A DNA stretch of 33,554 nt, taken from the IMG/VR virus record IMGVR_UViG_3300012920_000129, positions 1 to 33,554 of that record; one strand, 5' to 3'. A program made the translations under genes and the position numbers. The DNA comes from a virus. The notes beneath the pieces were generated by a model. The model ran no database searches, was not told the origin of the DNA, and saw nothing but the letters and a program-made list of their open reading frames with translations. How positions within the stretch are numbered: position 1 is the stretch's first letter; each line of letters starts with the position of its first letter. Shown one piece after another: positions 31,601 through 33,554 of the stretch.

Positions 31601-33554
31601 GCATGTGAATAGCCACCTTCGGCTTTAGTTTGATATCCTTCTGCGTGAGATGAAGGACCATTTGCTTGGGTTTGATCTCCTTCTGCGTGAGCAGATGAGC
31701 CTGATGTTGATGTTTTGAATCCTTCAGCATGAGAAGCATCCCCTTTAGCGTTAGTTTGGAATCCTTCTGCGTGGGAAAAATCTGCTTCAGCATTTGTTTT
31801 ATATCCTTCTGCGTGGGTTGCTTCTCCATTTGCATCAGTTTTAAAACCCTCAGCGTGAGAATTATCTCCTAAAGCTGTTGTGAATGTACCTTCAGCGTGA
31901 GATGCATATCCCCTAGCTTCAGATGATGCACCTTCTGCGTGAGAAGCTTCTCCTATAGCTTTACTTCTACTACCTTCAGCATGAGATTGGTTTCCAGTTG
32001 CTCTAGTACCAAATCCTTCTGCGTGGGATTCGGCACCTTCAGCTTTTGTATCTACCCCTTCTGCGTGAGCTGCACTTCCTGAGGCAATAGTGTTTGAACC
32101 TTCGGCGTGTGCATATTGAGCTGTAGCTTTTGTTTGGAAACCAAATGCTTGGGAAGCTTCCCCAGAGGCTTCGTTATTCATACCAAAAGCGGCGGCATTA
32201 AATGCCGTTACCCTATTACCAAATCCTTGAGCTAAAGTACCTCTTTGGTCTAGTACATTATATTCACCAACAACAAAGACATTATCTGCACTACAGCTAA
32301 TAATATTACCTAATTCACCACCAAATGGGAAAGCAGATCCCGAAAGTGGACCTACACTTAAAAATCCTCCATTAGCTATTACTTGACCCCCCGAGTCTAC
32401 TCCTAAAGAGAAAGAAGTTTCATTACAACCTAAAGCACTAAGACCTGGGAAGTTTTCGTTTGCTATTTTGAAAAACTGTTTAGTAACAGAATCATTAAAA
32501 TTTAAGAATACTGGAACATCTTGTGAAGGTTCAGCTTTGAATAATTTAAATCTAGAGCTTTCTAAGGTTCCATAATAATGTAAATCGTCGTAAAAGGTTT
32601 CAGTACTAGTTTCACCATTCATTATGACAAATACCTTATCTCCTCTATTAAGAGTGACATCGTGTGCATCAAGTTGAAGATTAAAATCTATAACCGAATC
32701 ATAGACGCTATCTCCCCAATAACCCCCACCTCCACCAGTTGATGAAGCATTACCAGAACCATTTCCTCCTGAAGCATTAGAAGCGGCAGCCCAGGCTTCA
32801 TATGTAAATCCTGCTGGGGGAGATTGGTCATTTCCTGGGATATCAGTTTGAGTGTAATCGTTTCGTTGTTTAGTAATAACTCTTTGGCCTAATGTTGTAG
32901 GATTGTTACCATTTTTATCAACTTTTATAAATGTAAAGGTAAATGTATCTTCAATATTATTTGTAGAAGCACCTGCACCATTATATGAACGTGCAAATGC
33001 TCTAAAATCTATATAAGCTCTAAACTTAAACGTCCCATCAAAAGGTGCTATATAAACACTTGATGTTGCTCGTTGACCTTCAATACCCGGGAAGCCTATA
33101 TCACCTCCTGCTGTAACTTTTCTCCTACTATAATTTCCTTTTTCATCATTAAGGATATTATTAAACTGTAGAAGTTTAGCACGGTTTTCTAAACCAAATA
33201 TAGCACCTGTTTTTTTACTAGAATAAGGATCATATAAGGAAGAAGTAAAACCATGGGTCTCGTTATTTTGAAGTTGAGTTATGCTGCTTAATAGACCATC
33301 TCCACTTCCTTCGGGGGCTCCTGCTATTACATTGTCATAATAACTTGCTGTAGTTTGGTTATCTGTAATTCTTAATTGAAGTGGGAAAGAAGTTAATGCC
33401 TGGATAGGTTCATTGAAATATTGTAATGTTGGTTGACCTTCTGCTGAAGAAGTTACTGCGTATGAACTGCCAGATTCAGGCAAAGATATATGCCATTCAC
33501 TTGTAAATGATCCTGTTACTTCTATTCCTAATTCGTTAGTATCAAAACTATCTA
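28642..33554 (-). CDS. Giant YadA-like beta-roll adhesin/fibre (N-terminus beyond window)
   Basis: The frame is open to the right edge, so the true start lies outside; the TTG at 33483 is internal, with the in-frame upstream sequence GIEVTGSFTSEWHIS reading well. 1636 residues are visible. The first third is a non-repetitive Gly/Ser/Asp-rich region. Then come 73 copies of a 14-residue YadA-head type repeat with consensus ASGxxSHAEGxxTx. The end is DPTSSGQLWRDGTTLKISLG, a short cap that resembles other phage fibre ends. YadA-like repeats form trimeric left-handed beta-rolls, and HAEG variants are known in phage tail fibres. A long rigid host-recognition fibre is the likely role. A terminator follows at 28601-28626. 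Confidence 0.9.
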   Translation of the reverse strand, partial: DSFDTNELGIEVTGSFTSEWHISLPESGSSYAVTSSAEGQPTLQYFNEPIQALTSFPLQLRITDNQTTASYYDNVIAGAPEGSGDGLLSSITQLQNNETHGFTSSLYDPYSSKKTGAIFGLENRAKLLQFNNILNDEKGNYSRRKVTAGGDIGFPGIEGQRATSSVYIAPFDGTFKFRAYIDFRAFARSYNGAGASTNNIEDTFTFTFIKVDKNGNNPTTLGQRVITKQRNDYTQTDIPGNDQSPPAGFTYEAWAAASNASGGNGSGNASSTGGGGGYWGDSVYDSVIDFNLQLDAHDVTLNRGDKVFVIMNGETSTETFYDDLHYYGTLESSRFKLFKAEPSQDVPVFLNFNDSVTKQFFKIANENFPGLSALGCNETSFSLGVDSGGQVIANGGFLSVGPLSGSAFPFGGELGNIISCSADNVFVVGEYNVLDQRGTLAQGFGNRVTAFNAAAFGMNNEASGEASQAFGFQTKATAQYAHAEGSNTIASGSAAHAEGVDTKAEGAESHAEGFGTRATGNQSHAEGSRSKAIGEASHAEGASSEARGYASHAEGTFTTALGDNSHAEGFKTDANGEATHAEGYKTNAEADFSHAEGFQTNAKGDASHAEGFKTSTSGSSAHAEGDQTQANGPSSHAEGYQTKAEGGYSHAEGFYTSASSDAAHAEGSFTHAQGAYTHAEGFNTTASAVYSHAEGYNTRTSNAAHAGHAEGYHTVADGYAAHSEGYYTTASGYHSHAEGSETFAVQTAAHSEGYKTVAFAFASHAEGSGSIASSSISHAEGDQTLAKGVASHTEGRLTTASGFASHAEGNSTDATQNYAHAEGDSTLASGIAAHAEGSSATASGNFSHAEGDSTSAVGISSHAEGSTTRASGLSSHAEGRITTASGIYSHAEGNDTKATGANSHAEGFQTVSSGTSTHAEGNLTTSSGDFAHAEGSGSLASGIAAHAEGINTVASNHGSHAEGISTTASGYASHAEGENTSATGTNSHAEGHNTLASGQFSHAEGESTSATGNVSHAEGSATDATGDYSHAQGRNSTSSGKYAHAEGSGSIASGIASHAEGLGTTASGIAAHAEGELTIASANHSHAEGFRSEATNKYAHAEGSGSLASGMSSHAEGYNTTASAISAHAEGQFTRATATSAHAEGVQTDATSFGSHAEGYNTMASGFYSHAEGFSTDATAQGAHAEGRHTSASAQSAHAEGSQSIASGIAAHAEGFFTIASGKYTHAEGSGSIASQIAAHAEGYYTVASNLGAHAEGKFTTASGNASHAEGAFTTASGLASHAEGFSSDATGQSSHAEGAHNLASGKYSHAEGIINLASGQASHVEGQASTASGEYSHAEGHNTLASATGSHSEGIKTIASGNSSHAEGSGSVAKGIASHAEGYYSSASGDYTHAQGYETEASGTYSHAEGYQSKVTGFDTGATWIPAIAGHAEGYFTSVEASYAHAEGSGSIARGVASHAEGLNTLAIGPHSHTEGKNTRADGVSAHAEGYGVTASGDFSHAQGNAVVASGNYSFASGQFVVASKEGSQILGVHLTDANTGAPSTADDGRFIIGKYNATGSKTMGSYLTSSYYMGLAYGNGGTEAHRNNVLEIWTEENDPSSSRVFLDPGALPTSDPTSSGQLWRDGTTLKISLG
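29038..32109 (-). repeat. 73-copy 14-residue HAEG (YadA-head) repeat array
   Basis: Counting H-[A/S/T/V]-[E/Q]-G cores gives 73. The span of 3072 nt equals 72 steps of 42 nt plus one core plus 12 extra residues. The extras lie in two longer units: one with 2 added residues (NAAHAGHAEG) and one with 10 (near 29248-29319). All other units are therefore 14 residues. Confidence 0.93.

Noticed and set aside
29038-32109. Regular 42-nt DNA period, considered as a CRISPR or satellite array
   Set aside because: The repeats translate in one unbroken frame into HAEG units, with variation concentrated at third positions and in loops; there are no conserved palindromic repeats with unique spacers.
33481-33483. 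TTG as the start of the YadA-like gene
   Set aside because: The frame stays open to the window edge with fibre-like residues upstream (GIEVTGSFTSEWHIS), so this codon is an internal Leu.

Overview
The window is a block of tail, neck and adhesin genes from a large contractile-tailed (myovirus) phage distantly related to T4. Every gene lies on the minus strand, so transcription runs from high to low coordinates. The sheath, tube, hub-chaperone (gp26-like), tape-measure, LysM/gp53-like and gp14-like proteins show the T4 affinity. No T4 protein is close enough here to suggest a true T-even phage, so a 'far-T4' lineage is more likely. The DNA is AT-rich. None of the ten starts that follow a non-coding gap has a Shine-Dalgarno sequence; their leaders are A-rich (often ACAAC-ATG), which points to a Bacteroidota host. 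The host is an inference.

Layout in transcription order. (1) 33554-25029 holds five fibre or adhesin proteins: a giant YadA-like beta-roll protein with 73 copies of a 14-residue HAEG repeat (N-terminus outside the window), a small Ig-like protein, a VGIGTT-type fibre, a fibre carrying a dockerin-like calcium-binding domain, and a small collagen-like fibre. (2) 24959-22424 holds neck and tail-completion genes (gp13-, gp14- and gp15-like), followed by a small coiled-coil protein. (3) 22088-19797 holds the sheath and tube. (4) 19707-18681 holds a tail-assembly chaperone pair whose second part has no usable start codon and appears to be made by ribosomal frameshifting at a T7 run. (5) 18649-15800 is the tape measure. 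(6) 15751-1 is one tightly coupled operon (1-4 nt overlaps, 2-3 nt gaps) of baseplate genes: a hub protein fused to an M15 peptidoglycan peptidase, a protein with a four-cysteine HiPIP-like motif, a structural protein, and a giant collagen-like protein of at least 2571 residues running off the left edge.

Control signals. Four hairpin terminators separate transcription units. All ten genes preceded by a gap carry the same element, 5'-(A/C)ATATTTAT-3' on the coding strand, 7-43 nt upstream of the start. Genes that overlap their predecessor lack it at the junction. It is probably a phage promoter or other transcription signal, but it is the reverse complement of the T4 late consensus.

There is no non-coding stretch over 300 bases, and I see no tRNA, insertion sequence, CRISPR or integrase. 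The main candidates for new biology are the chaperone frameshift (+1 or -2), the cysteine-bracketed collagen protein, the dockerin-like virion protein, the HiPIP-like baseplate protein, the 73-repeat adhesin and the intergenic element.
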